Source of the DNA: Nemertoderma westbladi
Taxonomy: Eukaryota; Xenacoelomorpha; Nemertodermatida; Nemertodermatidae
Direction: 5' to 3'
DNA: 64,000 nt
NCBI GenBank assembly: GCA_032718475.1
Contig: JAUCBJ010003590.1
Location: 1-64,000, forward strand
Both the position numbers and the translations under genes were made by a program. Of this stretch, positions 11,868 to 23,359 are shown piece after piece. The notes beneath the pieces were generated by a model, which saw only the letters and a list, made by a program, of their open reading frames with translations, did no database searches and had not been told where the DNA came from. How positions within the stretch are numbered: the stretch's first letter is position 1; every line of letters begins with the position of its first letter.

Positions 11868-12200
11868 CAGAGTAGTTTTTCAAAAATATCATGCTCACTC
11901 TTATTGTATCGCTTTATAAACTCATTGAGGTAACATGCCAATTCCTTAACATTTAGGTCTTTGATATCTTTATTAACTGATGGACAGGAACTTCGTGAAG
12001 GCTGACTTCTTTGTAGACTCGACTGAATTGGGATTTTGATTTTTACATATGTACTCATCCTCTGCAATGATAGGTCCTAAACGACTCTTCTTACCTGTGG
12101 TCCCATCATTGAACTTGGATGTTAAGACCTCTTCCATTGCAACCTGTCTAATGTCAACCTCTGTAGCGGCATCGAATTTGGAGGGGGTGTGCCCAAAACA
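11868..12200 (-). pseudogene. Unrecognised coding scrap, two frames
   Basis: On the - strand an open piece at about 12185-11980 encodes KFDAATEVDIRQVAMEEVL and then LGPIIAEDEYICKN before a stop. The next frame continues with NVKELACYLNEFIKRYN and ends at a TGA near 11868. Composition and the matching end of one frame to the start of the next suggest one broken coding sequence of about 110 codons. I do not recognise the family. It could be a transposon-encoded protein or a dead host exon. Confidence 0.3.
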
Positions 12201-12482
12201 CAGTAGTAAAACTAGCTAGTGAGAAATGTGAAATTGTCAACTTCAAAACCCTACGACTGTGATTAAGAGTAGTCCAAAATGGTGTACCCCCCCCCCCCCC
12301 CCCCCTTAACTCATATTATTTTTCGACTAGGCCTGTTGTACCTCTGCAGCAGTTTTTACTAATTTATATTTTGACCCTTTAGAGACGCCATACTACTACA
12401 GTACGTACTGAGTTTTTAGTGCTCACATATCTACTATACCAGTTCTACTGTTACTGCTCGGCGAATTATTGGCTATACAACC

Positions 12483-13726
12483 TGTAAAAGCTTTTGTGGG
12501 ATAACTGATACGTTTGCCTTTGCTGGCCAGTTCCCCCCCAGGCGCTGGAATACTCTAAAAGAGTTCTCTGACTGTATATATATTCCCCTCGCCCGCAAGG
12601 TGCCTTTACAGGTGTTTTAACGGACATAAAAATCATTCTGCTATATACGTGTTTTGGCGGACATGGTAAGGCAAAAAACCTGTAATGCACCAACTACCTT
12701 TCACAGCTTAGCCGTGATAATTCATATTACGACATCTAACAGCTGGTTGCTGACATGGAAACAGCCATTGGACGCACGGTTCTTTGTTTGGCTTGAGCCA
12801 ATCGGAGCGATTTTTCCTGTCGACGTGTAGCTTTTCAGTCGATCATAAGGAGAGTGTTCAGTCTTACTGTTTTTACTTGATACTTTGTTGTTATTGCTGT
12901 CTAAGCCAGAAACACCGGCCTTTCGGTAAGAACTCTAGTAAACTGCTTGAATTATCGAAAGTATAAACTGTTACCTTAACGAATCGAACCTTAACGCATC
13001 TTAACATACTTACTTAATTTAATTGCATTAATCATATTGTTTGTACTGTTATTTTACCGTCAGTTATTAATTGTACCTATTTGTTGATGGAAATATTGCT
13101 CTTTGGATAATACGGATAAATCACCCAAATTCCCAATTTTCTTGATACACTACAGGTTAGAGAGACCGGTTATACATAACAATTGCGATTTATATTAATG
13201 TGGTGTGTATTGAATCCAATGTTATTTAGCAGACCCTACGTGAGTCAATTACTGCTCTCTTTATGTGTGATCAAATATACTGACTGTCGGCAGAATAGTG
13301 TGTATGATCGTGATTGGTAACAAAGTATTTCCTAAAGAATACGCTTTATACTTTAATCATAAGCAGTATCGTTGCGTTTTAGTATAAGTCTTAGTTCTGT
13401 TTAAATAGATAAAGCGCCACGTCCTAAAGGAACTGTTAATATTTCCCGAAAGCCAATAATATCTGTCAGAGATTAATTATTAACGATCTATTGAATAATA
13501 CAGTAGGTATACACTGCAACCTTACACTGCAATAATAAAATTCAAGCATCCGAATTCAGTCTCCCGGGTGTAGATCCATCGGGTGAATGATCGCGCATGG
13601 GCTGACTTCGGCTAGTGTTTTGCGTATTAGCATAAATTATTGTCGTATGCTAAAGTGGTTTTAATTAACTAAAAGACATATAAATTTTGGCAGGTTAAAC
13701 TGCTAAAGGTCTTCAAAAGCGCGAAC
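12483..13726 (+). repeat. 5' LTR of BEL/Pao element 1
   Basis: Starts TGTAAAAGCTTTTG and ends AAAGCGCGAACA, giving TG...CA termini and 1244 bp. The last two-thirds align with the other three LTRs of the family (for example GCGCCACGTCCTAAAGGAAC and GGTGAATGATCGCGCA). The first 350-400 bp are largely different from LTR 23360-24584. Confidence 0.75.
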
Positions 13727-14846
13727 AAATGCTGTAAGGTAAACCCCCAACTAAAGAATAAGTCGTACTACTGGGTTAGAACGCATACTACCTAATCATT
13801 TCGGAGTCTGCATGTCCTGTAGTTTATTTAGGCTTGATCGTAGTCTGTCAGCGTTTGGTCGGCATTTTGTTTGAGTGGTTTGTACGCGTAGCGTAATATT
13901 TATTATTCAGAGTTTATGCGATTATCCGCAACATTCATTCCCCAAGTTTGTTCCTACAGTAATTGTGTTTGTTATACATACCGCTATAGTTAAATTAACC
14001 CCGGTACTACACGGGCTGCTTGGCGTAGGTAAAGACTGGTGATTTTGTGCATCGGTCACTCCAGCAGATGCCGTGGTTCTTTTAGCTGTTCAAGTATATT
14101 TAACTACAGATTATATGTTATACAAGTACTCGTACCTAATTTAGGGTTTAGTGTACAGTGCTTTCCGAAAGTAATTAGTGTAGGCATTATATTTGTGTTG
14201 TAAAGTGGTTGATAGGCACGTTCGATTAGCTCTATTAACTTCTAGGTAGGAACACTCCGTGATACATAACGTAGCACCTGTAGCGATACGGCTATAGGTC
14301 GTCAGGCGGTGGTATTTTCCTATCTGGACAACGCAGTGTATTTACTACTACGTATTATTTTCAAATACCGCAGTACCCTGTCCGTTGTAATAACCAGATT
14401 TCTAACCCTTTGTTAGGCTGGTTTGTAGACTTCTTGTAAAATTACCCTGAAAATTCGTATTTTGTGTTTTTGAAAATTTTTGTGTTTATTTAGAGATTGT
14501 AATCTCACCCGAATTGTACGTAATTTGTAGTATTAAGTAACTTAGGTAAATTAGTATTATTTGTTTTAGTGTCCTATAAGTAACACTTCACTGAATGCGC
14601 ACCGCTTTGTGTAGTGATTACTCCCCAGAAATAATAACATTTATTTCAAACATTGACAAAACCCATTAAAACGGGTATATATATATATTATAAATCAAAT
14701 CTAACGATTTATAAATAGTAGGCCTACCATACAACCATTAGGTCTTAATATCAGTTGGACTACTGCTTAAATAACGGCAATAAAGTAAGTTAAGGTAACC
14801 AAGTAACCCTTGAAATTCAGAAATTCAGTTATTTAAAATAATTGAT

Positions 14847-15230
14847 ATACCGGTATTTACAATAAGCTTATTATATTTATTTCTATAAATTTTAGGTTGA
14901 AATCATACCGGTATTCTGTAATTAATTCTAGTTTGTAATTATACTTATATATATACACTATAAGTGTAAACTGCATACCGGTATTTACGATAGGCCTATT
15001 ATCTTTATTTCTATAAACTTAGGCTGAAATTATACCGGTACTTGTAATTAATTCTAGTCCAGAATTATATATACTACAAACTGTAAGCTGTATACCGGTA
15101 TTCCGATAGGCCTATTATATATTTATATATATTTGTGCTAAAATTATACCGGTATTCTGTGATAAACCTAGTCTGTAATAATAGTTATATATACTATAAG
15201 CATACCGGTATTCTAATATATTATATATCA
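14847..15230 (+). repeat. Tandem array of ATACCGGTAT units before gag
   Basis: Units begin with the perfect palindrome ATACCGGTAT at 14847, 14975, 15092 and 15202 (periods about 128, 117 and 110 bp). Each unit holds a second ATACCGGTA half-way and a GATAGGCCTATTAT block. The array ends about 115 bp before the gag start. Element 2 carries the same array at 31258-31640. Confidence 0.8.
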
Positions 15231-15344
15231 CGCTACACTGAGTAGCAGTACCGGTAATTAATTACTAGGCTATCAGTTAATACTGAGTTACTAGACTTGC
15301 TCAGACTGTAATACAGCAGTAGACATTCAACTGTATACATAAAC

Positions 15345-18300
15345 ATGTCTGATACTAAGCAGAACCTGTCAGACAGTTTATTAGATGTAACTATCTGCGA
15401 CTCAGATAGAGGCGTAGAACCTTCTAGTCGTAAGTTCAGTTCACCTCCCACTGTGAGGAAAGTCATCCCTCCAGTAGTAATAAAAGAACCTAGGCTGGTC
15501 CAACATCGTAGGTCTATCATAGGCACTCGAGCTCAGGTCAAACGGGACCAAGAAGCAGCGGAACAGCAACAACCCGCGAGCCAAGAACTTACTTCTCAAC
15601 GGCCCGATAGCTCCAGTAGTGAAGATACGGTAGAACTGACACCCGAACGCGGAGCAAGGATGATGGATGAGGCTTATTCAGATCCCCTTCTCATCCTTCC
15701 TGCAGCCGTACTCACTAGGTTATTGATCGCTGTGGAAGAACACCAGATCGATTGGGCGAGAAGCCAGCGTACAACTAGAGATAGTTATGCGGGATACACG
15801 AGTGAAGAACTGAAGTCTATTGTCGAGTCGCAATGGAACTTCCCCGGACCCGGACTCCCGTTTGATTTATCAGAAGCTGCCTGGGAAGACATACACCGGA
15901 TGGGAGTAGCCAAGGAAACCATCGATCCAGCTGTGTGGAAGAGGTCCGCAGCCGGATACGCACAGGGATTCTTCAGCTCTATAGAGCGATTAAAAGAACA
16001 ACTGTTTCATCAACCTCAAGGACCTCAAGAGCAGGGATTGCTGCTTTATCAAGTTAGAGAAAGAATTCTACGAATCAGGCTAATCTTATCGGCCTTTGAG
16101 GAGGCTTCTAAACGAAGACAAGACACGTCGTTGCAAGTCGCCGTAAAGACTTGGTTTCAAAGGGTGAATCTCCAGGTTCAAGGAACAGCTCAGTGGAAAG
16201 CTCAGCTAGAGGAGCGATCAACCCATGGAGAATCAACAGACGCTACTTTTTCCCAAGTGGAAAGTGAAGCGACGGCAGAGAAACCGCATAAGAGGGATGC
16301 CATTGACATCTATCTGTCAGACTATCAACGTTTTTTAGGTGATGACGAATTGAGGAGAAGGTTAGAGGGGCTTACCCCTAATAGTGAAGGAACCAAGCTT
16401 GTGCTGGATGCCATCGATGTGGAAATGAGAGCTGCGAACCAGGCTAAATTTGATGAACAACTCCGCATCACACGAGTCCAGGAGGAGCAAATCAAGAAAA
16501 AACGTATAGAAGACAGAAAGACAGCGGCAGTGACAGCAGCAGTGGCAGCGGCAGAAGCAGAAAGAAAAGCGGCAGTGGCAGCGGCAGAGGCAGAGGCAGA
16601 AGCCGAAAGAAAGGCGGCAGAGGCAGATGCAGAAGCCGAAAGAAAAGTGGCAGCGGCAGCGGCCGAAGCAGAAAGAAAGACGGCTGTAACAGCGGTCGAG
16701 GCAGTAGCAGAAGCAGAACGGAGAGCTTCCGAAGAAACCACCCAATTAGAATTGGAAAACATTCAGGAGAATCAAGACTGCATAAATAAACAGTTAACAG
16801 CTAGTAATATGCAGATGATGAATCGATCTACTCCCAAAAGACAGGGATATACATCATCTGAGGAAAGCGATACCACCGATACTGAAGGCAAAGGAAATAG
16901 ATCTCGTCTAAGCAGACGTAAAAGAACATTCCACCGTCAGAAATTGCCTGATTTGCCTCCAGCTGTTAGAAGGCAACTAAATAACACCAACTTAGGTAGT
17001 ACAGAGCCCACAGACCAAATAATTAAAATAGAAAGACTCCCTACTATAGTAGATGAGCCTGAAATAATTAGGCCTGTTCTTGAAATCACCCCTTCGGTGA
17101 TAGACACACCTGTGCTCCCTGAAACTACCTCTAAATTCCCTCTGCATAGCACTAAGCTACCTGTGCCCCGTAGAACTGCCCAGGGGACAGTTCAGGTCCT
17201 GGACCCCGAGCGAAATATTCATAATTTGTCGCCCGTTGTCCCTCGTCCGCCCGCTACAACGTTGGCGACTCCCGCTTCGGCGGTCGAATGGGTGGACGAG
17301 AGACGGCGGGGGATGGATATCCTGCTCGGGCAGATGCAGGAGACTGTCCAGCAATTCAAGGGCACAGTAAGGGAAAGTAGGCTAGAGTTGCAAGAAGTGC
17401 AGCAAAGTATCGCGCTAGAACGCGATAAATTAGTAAATACTCAAAAGGGTATACCGCCACCCTCTGTAACAATGTGTCAACCTGTTAGGTCTGAAGTATC
17501 TCATGCGCAAGGTGTGGAGCCTACACGCATATATACTGCTAGCGAAGTAGAAACTCCTATAGTGAACCCTATTAAGGGTAATTATAGACCTGTTGATAAT
17601 GATATTCCCTATAATCCGAGAAATTTATATACCGATAACTCGATATTGAATAACACGATGGCCCAAGAAAGTTTTACGCGTCAAATGGCTAGAACCGAAG
17701 CCCGGCAAGCAGTAAAGGTGGGAGAGATCGTCAAGTTCAATGGAGATGAGATGAAATGGTTACCTTTTAATGAATATTACAAAGATAACATACAGAACTC
17801 TGTACTATCTAATGGAGAGAAACTTAGATTCCTCATCGAGTGCTTGGAAGGATCTCCCAAGTTAATGGCGTTAAAGTTTATTGGACATCCAGATGGATTA
17901 AGACAAGTTTGGGATACACTAAACATCAGGTATGGTAATAGGAATAACATAGCTGGGTATTTGTATGCAAAGTTGGTAGCGCCCCGAAAGTTTATTAGCA
18001 CCGGGATTATAGAGTTTTCCGATGAGATTCAGGAGATCTGTCGACAATTAGATTGGCTAGGTAAGTCTCATGAGTATCAGAATTCTATGGTTGTAGGAGC
18101 CTTAGCATCTACTTTGCCCAAGGGTGGAGTAGGTACACGCTGGGACAAGAAGGTGTTATATATGATGGAACAACAACAACGAGACCCTACCATGGCTGAT
18201 CTCATGTCATTCTTGGATAGCGAGGTGAAATTACAGCTCATAAAGCAGTCCAGAGAGAAGACAGCGGAAAGTAAGGTAAGTGAGAAACCCGTTTCTAGGA

Positions 18301-20309
18301 GAAGGGTAACACCAGTATGTTATACCGACGACGGTGAAAGCCAAACTTCTCAAGGAGAGGACAGCGGGAAAGACACTGACAGATCTTATTATGTCAATAA
18401 AATGCCTAAAGATCAGGTAAGTAAATCCGAGTCTCGATCCAATGACAGAAGGGAACCGGTACAAAAAACCCTTCCTACGTCTCCTAAAAGAATTCAGGTG
18501 AGAAAGCCCGAGGAAAGAACAAGTGTGCACCACATAGCACAGGTTAAAGTAAGTAACATCAAGCCGAAATGTGTGCTGTGCGACGGGCCCCACCGTTTAA
18601 ATGCGTGTGATAAATTCCTGAGGAAATCACTAAAGGATAGACGTGAAGTCATGTGGGATAAGCGGTTGTGTTATAATTGCCTCAGACGAGGACACCAACG
18701 GCGAACCTGTTACTCCGACGCAAGGTGTGCAAAGTGCGGCGCAAAACATCATATCTTGTTGCACACGGAATTCGAACGAAACAGCCCGAGTCAGGTAAGT
18801 GAGTCCGAACTACATGTCCAATTCAGTGATGTGAACGACACTGATCAATCTGAGATGGAAGGATTCTATACGGACGAGTTCTCCGACGAAAACGAATCCT
18901 GTTACTTAATAAACACCACCGCAGTGTATCGAGCACTCATGTATGAGAAAGACACAGACAGCGACCTCACCCTAACTACTTCAGATCAACAACCATCTTG
19001 GAAAGCGCCAACTTCCAATATAGGAATCCGAGAATTTCCTGTAGTCCAGTTACGGGTCCACGGACCTCAGAAGAGCTATATAGTGAACGCCCTCCTGGAC
19101 TCCGGTAGCACAGGAACATTCATCGATAAAGAACTAGCCGAAGTCATCTTTGCTGGACAACCCAAGTTCCGAACCAAGCTAAATATGTCAGGGATCATGC
19201 AGGTTTGGAATTCTACTGTAGCTGCCGACTATTATATAGGTGAGTTGTCCACTCCACAGGATAAACTAGGAGAATACAGTATAAGGTCAGTAAAAATGGT
19301 GGCAATAAAGAACTTCGCTACCACCCAAGTGGAACCTTATAATTGGGACGAAGATGATCATGCCCAACAACTTAACATCCCTAGATTCGACACCGATTAT
19401 CCTGGAGTACAAATATTAATCGGTCAAAACGCGCATGAGGCGCTGGAGACATTAGAGAAACGACCTACTCAACCGCAACCACTTCGGACCTATGCGGTAA
19501 GAACTAGAGTAGGTTGGTACCTTACTGGACCTTCCCGTAGAACGCTCAGAGAAAGACTGCTTCAAGATCGCGTCTGCCAGGTGAGTGAATGGGAAGATGA
19601 TACTAGTGAGGGAGACGACCCAACTGAGGGAACACCATACCCCTCAGATAATGACGATATTAGCTCCAATGTAGATCAATGGAGATATTGCCCCAAGAAG
19701 TTTAATCCAACTGACATCGCTTCCAGAGGAGCAACTCCTCAAGAACTGACAGATACTACAGACCGGTTAGGTGAACCCGACTTCCTGAGTAAGGAGGATG
19801 AATGGCCTCCCCATCTTACTCCGACTGAGATTAGACCAGCCAAGGGAGCGGAGAAAGTCAAACCTAAAACCCGGACGGGTGGATCGGAGTTATTTGAACC
19901 CGGGATAGATCTGTCGGTATTACATATTGCCAGGGACGACGCCGTGGATCTGGACCTCCCCACCGCGAGTGGATCCTTCATGAAGATCAGAGAGAGCGAT
20001 TGGAGCTCTGGAACATCAGACGTCTCGCAGGGACTCTCACCTCTCCTGCAGGGAGCGACGGACCACTATAGCTCCTGGAATCGGCTTTGTAAGGCCGTCG
20101 TGTACTTAGAGCGATGTTTCTATCGTCACTATTCCAGGACGAAGAGGAAACCTGGAATTGTATTCGGGATGCAGCGACTCAATCACCCAGTCGGTCGTTT
20201 GTGTTTACCGGAAGGGAATGGAGGACTCTCCGGAAACTGTGGAAGGCAAGATTCTCTTCCCACGACCACCTCCCTAATCCTTCAAACATCTAGGGACTCC
20301 ATAACGTAA
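15345..20309 (+). CDS. Gag-protease polyprotein of BEL/Pao element 1 (1654 aa)
   Basis: Retrotransposon structural and protease polyprotein, uninterrupted from the ATG at 15345. Residues 1-330 are charged and low in motifs. About 385-475 is an Ala/Glu/Arg repeat (AEAERKAA) likely to form a long coiled coil. About 785-970 is a DUF1759-type capsid core (KFNGDEMKWLPFNEYY, GYLYAKLVAPRKF). About 1078-1145 has zinc-binding Cys/His clusters (CVLCDGPHRLNAC, CYNCLRRGHQRRTC, CAKCGAKH). About 1225-1400 is the aspartic protease (ALLDSGSTGTFID). After IGQNAHEALETLE and GWYLTGPSRR the reverse transcriptase is missing. The frame resumes in the last part of RNase H (VDQWRYCPKKFNP, DIASRGATP) and the linker after it, then ends with no integrase. 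It could form particles and cleave itself but could not copy itself without a helper. Confidence 0.85.
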   Translation: MSDTKQNLSDSLLDVTICDSDRGVEPSSRKFSSPPTVRKVIPPVVIKEPRLVQHRRSIIGTRAQVKRDQEAAEQQQPASQELTSQRPDSSSSEDTVELTPERGARMMDEAYSDPLLILPAAVLTRLLIAVEEHQIDWARSQRTTRDSYAGYTSEELKSIVESQWNFPGPGLPFDLSEAAWEDIHRMGVAKETIDPAVWKRSAAGYAQGFFSSIERLKEQLFHQPQGPQEQGLLLYQVRERILRIRLILSAFEEASKRRQDTSLQVAVKTWFQRVNLQVQGTAQWKAQLEERSTHGESTDATFSQVESEATAEKPHKRDAIDIYLSDYQRFLGDDELRRRLEGLTPNSEGTKLVLDAIDVEMRAANQAKFDEQLRITRVQEEQIKKKRIEDRKTAAVTAAVAAAEAERKAAVAAAEAEAEAERKAAEADAEAERKVAAAAAEAERKTAVTAVEAVAEAERRASEETTQLELENIQENQDCINKQLTASNMQMMNRSTPKRQGYTSSEESDTTDTEGKGNRSRLSRRKRTFHRQKLPDLPPAVRRQLNNTNLGSTEPTDQIIKIERLPTIVDEPEIIRPVLEITPSVIDTPVLPETTSKFPLHSTKLPVPRRTAQGTVQVLDPERNIHNLSPVVPRPPATTLATPASAVEWVDERRRGMDILLGQMQETVQQFKGTVRESRLELQEVQQSIALERDKLVNTQKGIPPPSVTMCQPVRSEVSHAQGVEPTRIYTASEVETPIVNPIKGNYRPVDNDIPYNPRNLYTDNSILNNTMAQESFTRQMARTEARQAVKVGEIVKFNGDEMKWLPFNEYYKDNIQNSVLSNGEKLRFLIECLEGSPKLMALKFIGHPDGLRQVWDTLNIRYGNRNNIAGYLYAKLVAPRKFISTGIIEFSDEIQEICRQLDWLGKSHEYQNSMVVGALASTLPKGGVGTRWDKKVLYMMEQQQRDPTMADLMSFLDSEVKLQLIKQSREKTAESKVSEKPVSRRRVTPVCYTDDGESQTSQGEDSGKDTDRSYYVNKMPKDQVSKSESRSNDRREPVQKTLPTSPKRIQVRKPEERTSVHHIAQVKVSNIKPKCVLCDGPHRLNACDKFLRKSLKDRREVMWDKRLCYNCLRRGHQRRTCYSDARCAKCGAKHHILLHTEFERNSPSQVSESELHVQFSDVNDTDQSEMEGFYTDEFSDENESCYLINTTAVYRALMYEKDTDSDLTLTTSDQQPSWKAPTSNIGIREFPVVQLRVHGPQKSYIVNALLDSGSTGTFIDKELAEVIFAGQPKFRTKLNMSGIMQVWNSTVAADYYIGELSTPQDKLGEYSIRSVKMVAIKNFATTQVEPYNWDEDDHAQQLNIPRFDTDYPGVQILIGQNAHEALETLEKRPTQPQPLRTYAVRTRVGWYLTGPSRRTLRERLLQDRVCQVSEWEDDTSEGDDPTEGTPYPSDNDDISSNVDQWRYCPKKFNPTDIASRGATPQELTDTTDRLGEPDFLSKEDEWPPHLTPTEIRPAKGAEKVKPKTRTGGSELFEPGIDLSVLHIARDDAVDLDLPTASGSFMKIRESDWSSGTSDVSQGLSPLLQGATDHYSSWNRLCKAVVYLERCFYRHYSRTKRKPGIVFGMQRLNHPVGRLCLPEGNGGLSGNCGRQDSLPTTTSLILQTSRDSIT

Positions 20310-21966
20310 CAACATATGGAGTGGGTGTGTGACTCTATTATTTTATATTATTTTATTATTTTTATATTTCTGTATGTATTACTATGTAATTTTATTATAA
20401 TCGTTTTCTTTAATTTTATTCAGTAGAATGTTATTTTAGCGATTATTTAGTAGATTAGTGCAATATATATTCGCGTTTATTATTTAATTACGTATATTAT
20501 ATTTAGTGCGACGGCGAAGAAATAATTATTTTTTCTCTTTCCTTACTGTCCGTATTATATTATAAATACGTAACTACAGTAAGATGAAATGTCCGTACTT
20601 ATTAAAGTACAATAAAGCCACTACTATATTAAAGTATTATTGGTAGGCAGAGTATTAGGAATGCAAAGTTCAGATCCTCGTGTCTCAGCTAAACCAAGCT
20701 CTGGGTAGACCTTGGAAACGACTTGCCTCTTCACACTGACATTGCTTCGTGCGATATTGCTCTCATACCGTATATTAAATAATACATATAGTAGCGTGAT
20801 GTCCCTCTAACAGTAGCGTAAAACGCACATAAATCTGTTAAACCTTTTGACCATCTGTAATTCTAGTCGATTAAGATATCGCGGCACCCACCGATATACT
20901 TGAAAGACAAATTTTAGAATCAGTGGTTAACGTCCCCAGACAAGTTCTGGAATAAATTGGTGCCCATCTCAAATATTAATTATTTAATATTTGCAAATCT
21001 AATAAATCAAAATCTGTAAAATTCAGATCCTTCAACAATTCTAGTCAATTAAGATATCGTAGCATTTACCGATATTCTTAAAAAGACAATTGTCATAGAA
21101 TTAAGGATCTTGTGTCCCCAGACATGTTCTAGAATCAAAATATGTCAATTTAATTATCAAATAATAAAATTTCAGGGAATAAATTTAAATTCATGCCTTT
21201 TAATGAATTTAATAAATTGCCATTTTTACGCAATTTATAACATTCCCAAAATTCCATTAATTAATAGATCAAGGGAGCGGAGATTTATCGTATTATGAGT
21301 ATGAGTGTGCGAAGTCTCCCAAACATAGTCAATAGCCGATAAAATTCATAAAGTCATGTATAAAACAGGACATTGACTATTAAAGAATTACTATTAAATA
21401 ACATCCCAGATCTGTATGCATTGGAATTACCCTAATTCTACCGCTAGCTTTACATAATGTCACCATAGCAACAACCACGCTAGAATTAGAATTGAGTTAA
21501 GAGAACAATAGAAAGCTTGTCCCATTGAATAGCATAGGGAATAAATAGTGCACTGATAGTATCCAAGGATACATAATAATACAGTGACATTCTGGAAGGC
21601 ATTGACTAACGGACAAGTGACCCGAGTGTGTGTAATTTGTGACAAGTTGTGTGTGTGGTATTTGTGAGTTTATAGGCGAATGTTACTACTAAGGTGTGTT
21701 TACAGTAGCGAGTCGCAATTGTGAAAGTAACCCTAACTCTCCAGTAAGAACCTGAGGTGTATCTAAGCCTTTGGGACGGACAGTCGAGTGACTTGTGCCG
21801 GTTGTCGTTGTCGTTGTGCGGCTACGTCGTTGGCGAAAGTACAGCGGCGACGACACATCGGCGCTGAGGATCTCGTACTGTCCGGGGGTTGATTGGGGTA
21901 GGCAGCGACGCCCGCTCGCCTAAATATAAACTCATTATAATATGGATAAACTCATATATAGCAGAT
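20310..21966 (+). other. 3' AT-rich region of element 1 after gag-protease
   Basis: Matches 35983-37628 of element 2. It contains a two-copy tandem repeat (about 20853-20957 and 21029-21133) sharing ATTCTAGTC(G/A)ATTAAGATATCG and CCCCAGACA(A/T)GTTCT. The end of the stretch is GC-richer and could act as a leader for the coding region that follows. Confidence 0.55.
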
Positions 21967-23330
21967 ATGACGGAGTTGATAGAAGATGGTCTTAGTATCG
22001 GGGAGCGATATACTCTACTTTTACAAGCGTTTGTTGATAGCTTAATACGCGGCGACGTTAGTCCAACTGCTGCGGAGGACGATGGTCGTTATATCGAACC
22101 GCCAATGTCCCAAGAGCAGCTCGCACGAGTTGGACTATAGAAAATTCGCTGCTCGATATACGCAGCGTAATGGTACGTATATGGTCTTCTTAACTACTGG
22201 TCATCCTATCGATTTACATAATACGGACTATGTCGACTATATATCCTGCCCAGCGGAGTCGGAATATAAACTGAAATTCGAATGCGAAAATTCTATTCGA
22301 AATCGACTCGAAAGAAAAGACACTAAAGAAACAAATAAACGCGGTAACTCCAACGTATATTTGGAATTCTTGATAGAAGCATTGTAACAACAAATAAATA
22401 TCACCCGCGTTTCCCCTACCAGACGTGCGTCTTTGGTATTATTACGATAAATGCCCTAGACCCAACTAATAAACGGAAAGACATAAACATCCACGGAAAC
22501 GTTGTGTTAAACACAGTTGTGCTCGTTATATTTACTGGAGTTTCGAGCGGAACTTGTTTGACGTATCACCTATGCTCACTCGGCTCGAACGATCCTGGAG
22601 TAAACCTACGATCAGAGTCCCGGAATACTCGGTCAAACCTCCTCATTCCTTAGTTGGACCTCAGACCTGCGATCCTGGTGGTGTCGCGGATCCTCGCGGA
22701 CTGTATTCACTGTTCAAAGATCTAGTGCTACCCTAACAATTAATCGGTAACACTCCGACAGTGATTTCTAGCTAGCCGCCCATCTTACCTAGCCGGATTG
22801 TGACGCGGACACCTAATATCACTATCCAACCGTATGGTCGTTCCCGTTTAACGCGATACAACCCTTCATCAAGGTGAAGGAGAGCGTTGTACGAAACGAG
22901 TTAAACGCTATTCTATAACCTGCGTTTGTTCAGATAAACGTAAGTTATAACAGTAAGTCCAATCGATAAACGAATTGGCCTTATCTCAGTTCGATTGGGA
23001 AATCTCGAATCTCTAAGAAGATATCAAGCTTAGAAAACCCTATTCTCTGCGAGAGTTTTGGATGAACGTATCCAGCTACGAGCGGAGGAAAATCAGCTCG
23101 AGGAGAAGCATATCGAAACGGCGGATACCCCGACCATAATCCTACACCTTCTGATGCAATCATATTGCACCCTTCACCCAGGATTTATAGCCCTCCTAGT
23201 AAAGTGGCTCGCCCCAAAGAGAAAAGGACTCTTGCTAGCCTCAAAAAACTGCGTAAACGCCGTCTGCGTAAGAAAGACTAACTGTTTAGAGTATCTTTAT
23301 ATTTTAGAAACTGTGATTTGTTATATTTTA
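21967..23330 (+). pseudogene. Unrecognised extra coding region of element 1 (decayed)
   Basis: Follows gag-protease and precedes the 3' LTR, where some LTR elements carry an env or other accessory gene. It begins ATG at 21967 (MTELIEDGLSIGERYTLLLQ), shifts frame near 22100 (ARYTQRNGTYMVFLTTGHPI), lacks a central segment that element 2 has, and continues near 22400 (FPYQTCVFGII, VFTGVSSGT-like). After further breaks the last part is rich in Glu/Arg, then Lys/Arg. I see no signal peptide, membrane span or known domain. Conservation with element 2 at protein level argues that it was once translated. Function unknown. Confidence 0.5.
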
Positions 23331-23359
23331 TAGACTTAAATCCCATTTTCTGGGAGCGG

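Noticed and set aside
16325-16762. - strand Ser/Ala-rich and Cys/Phe-rich frames opposite the Gag repeat (also 32242-32685)
   Set aside because: They are the antisense of the AEAERKAA repeat. Codon bias of the repeat explains the open frame.
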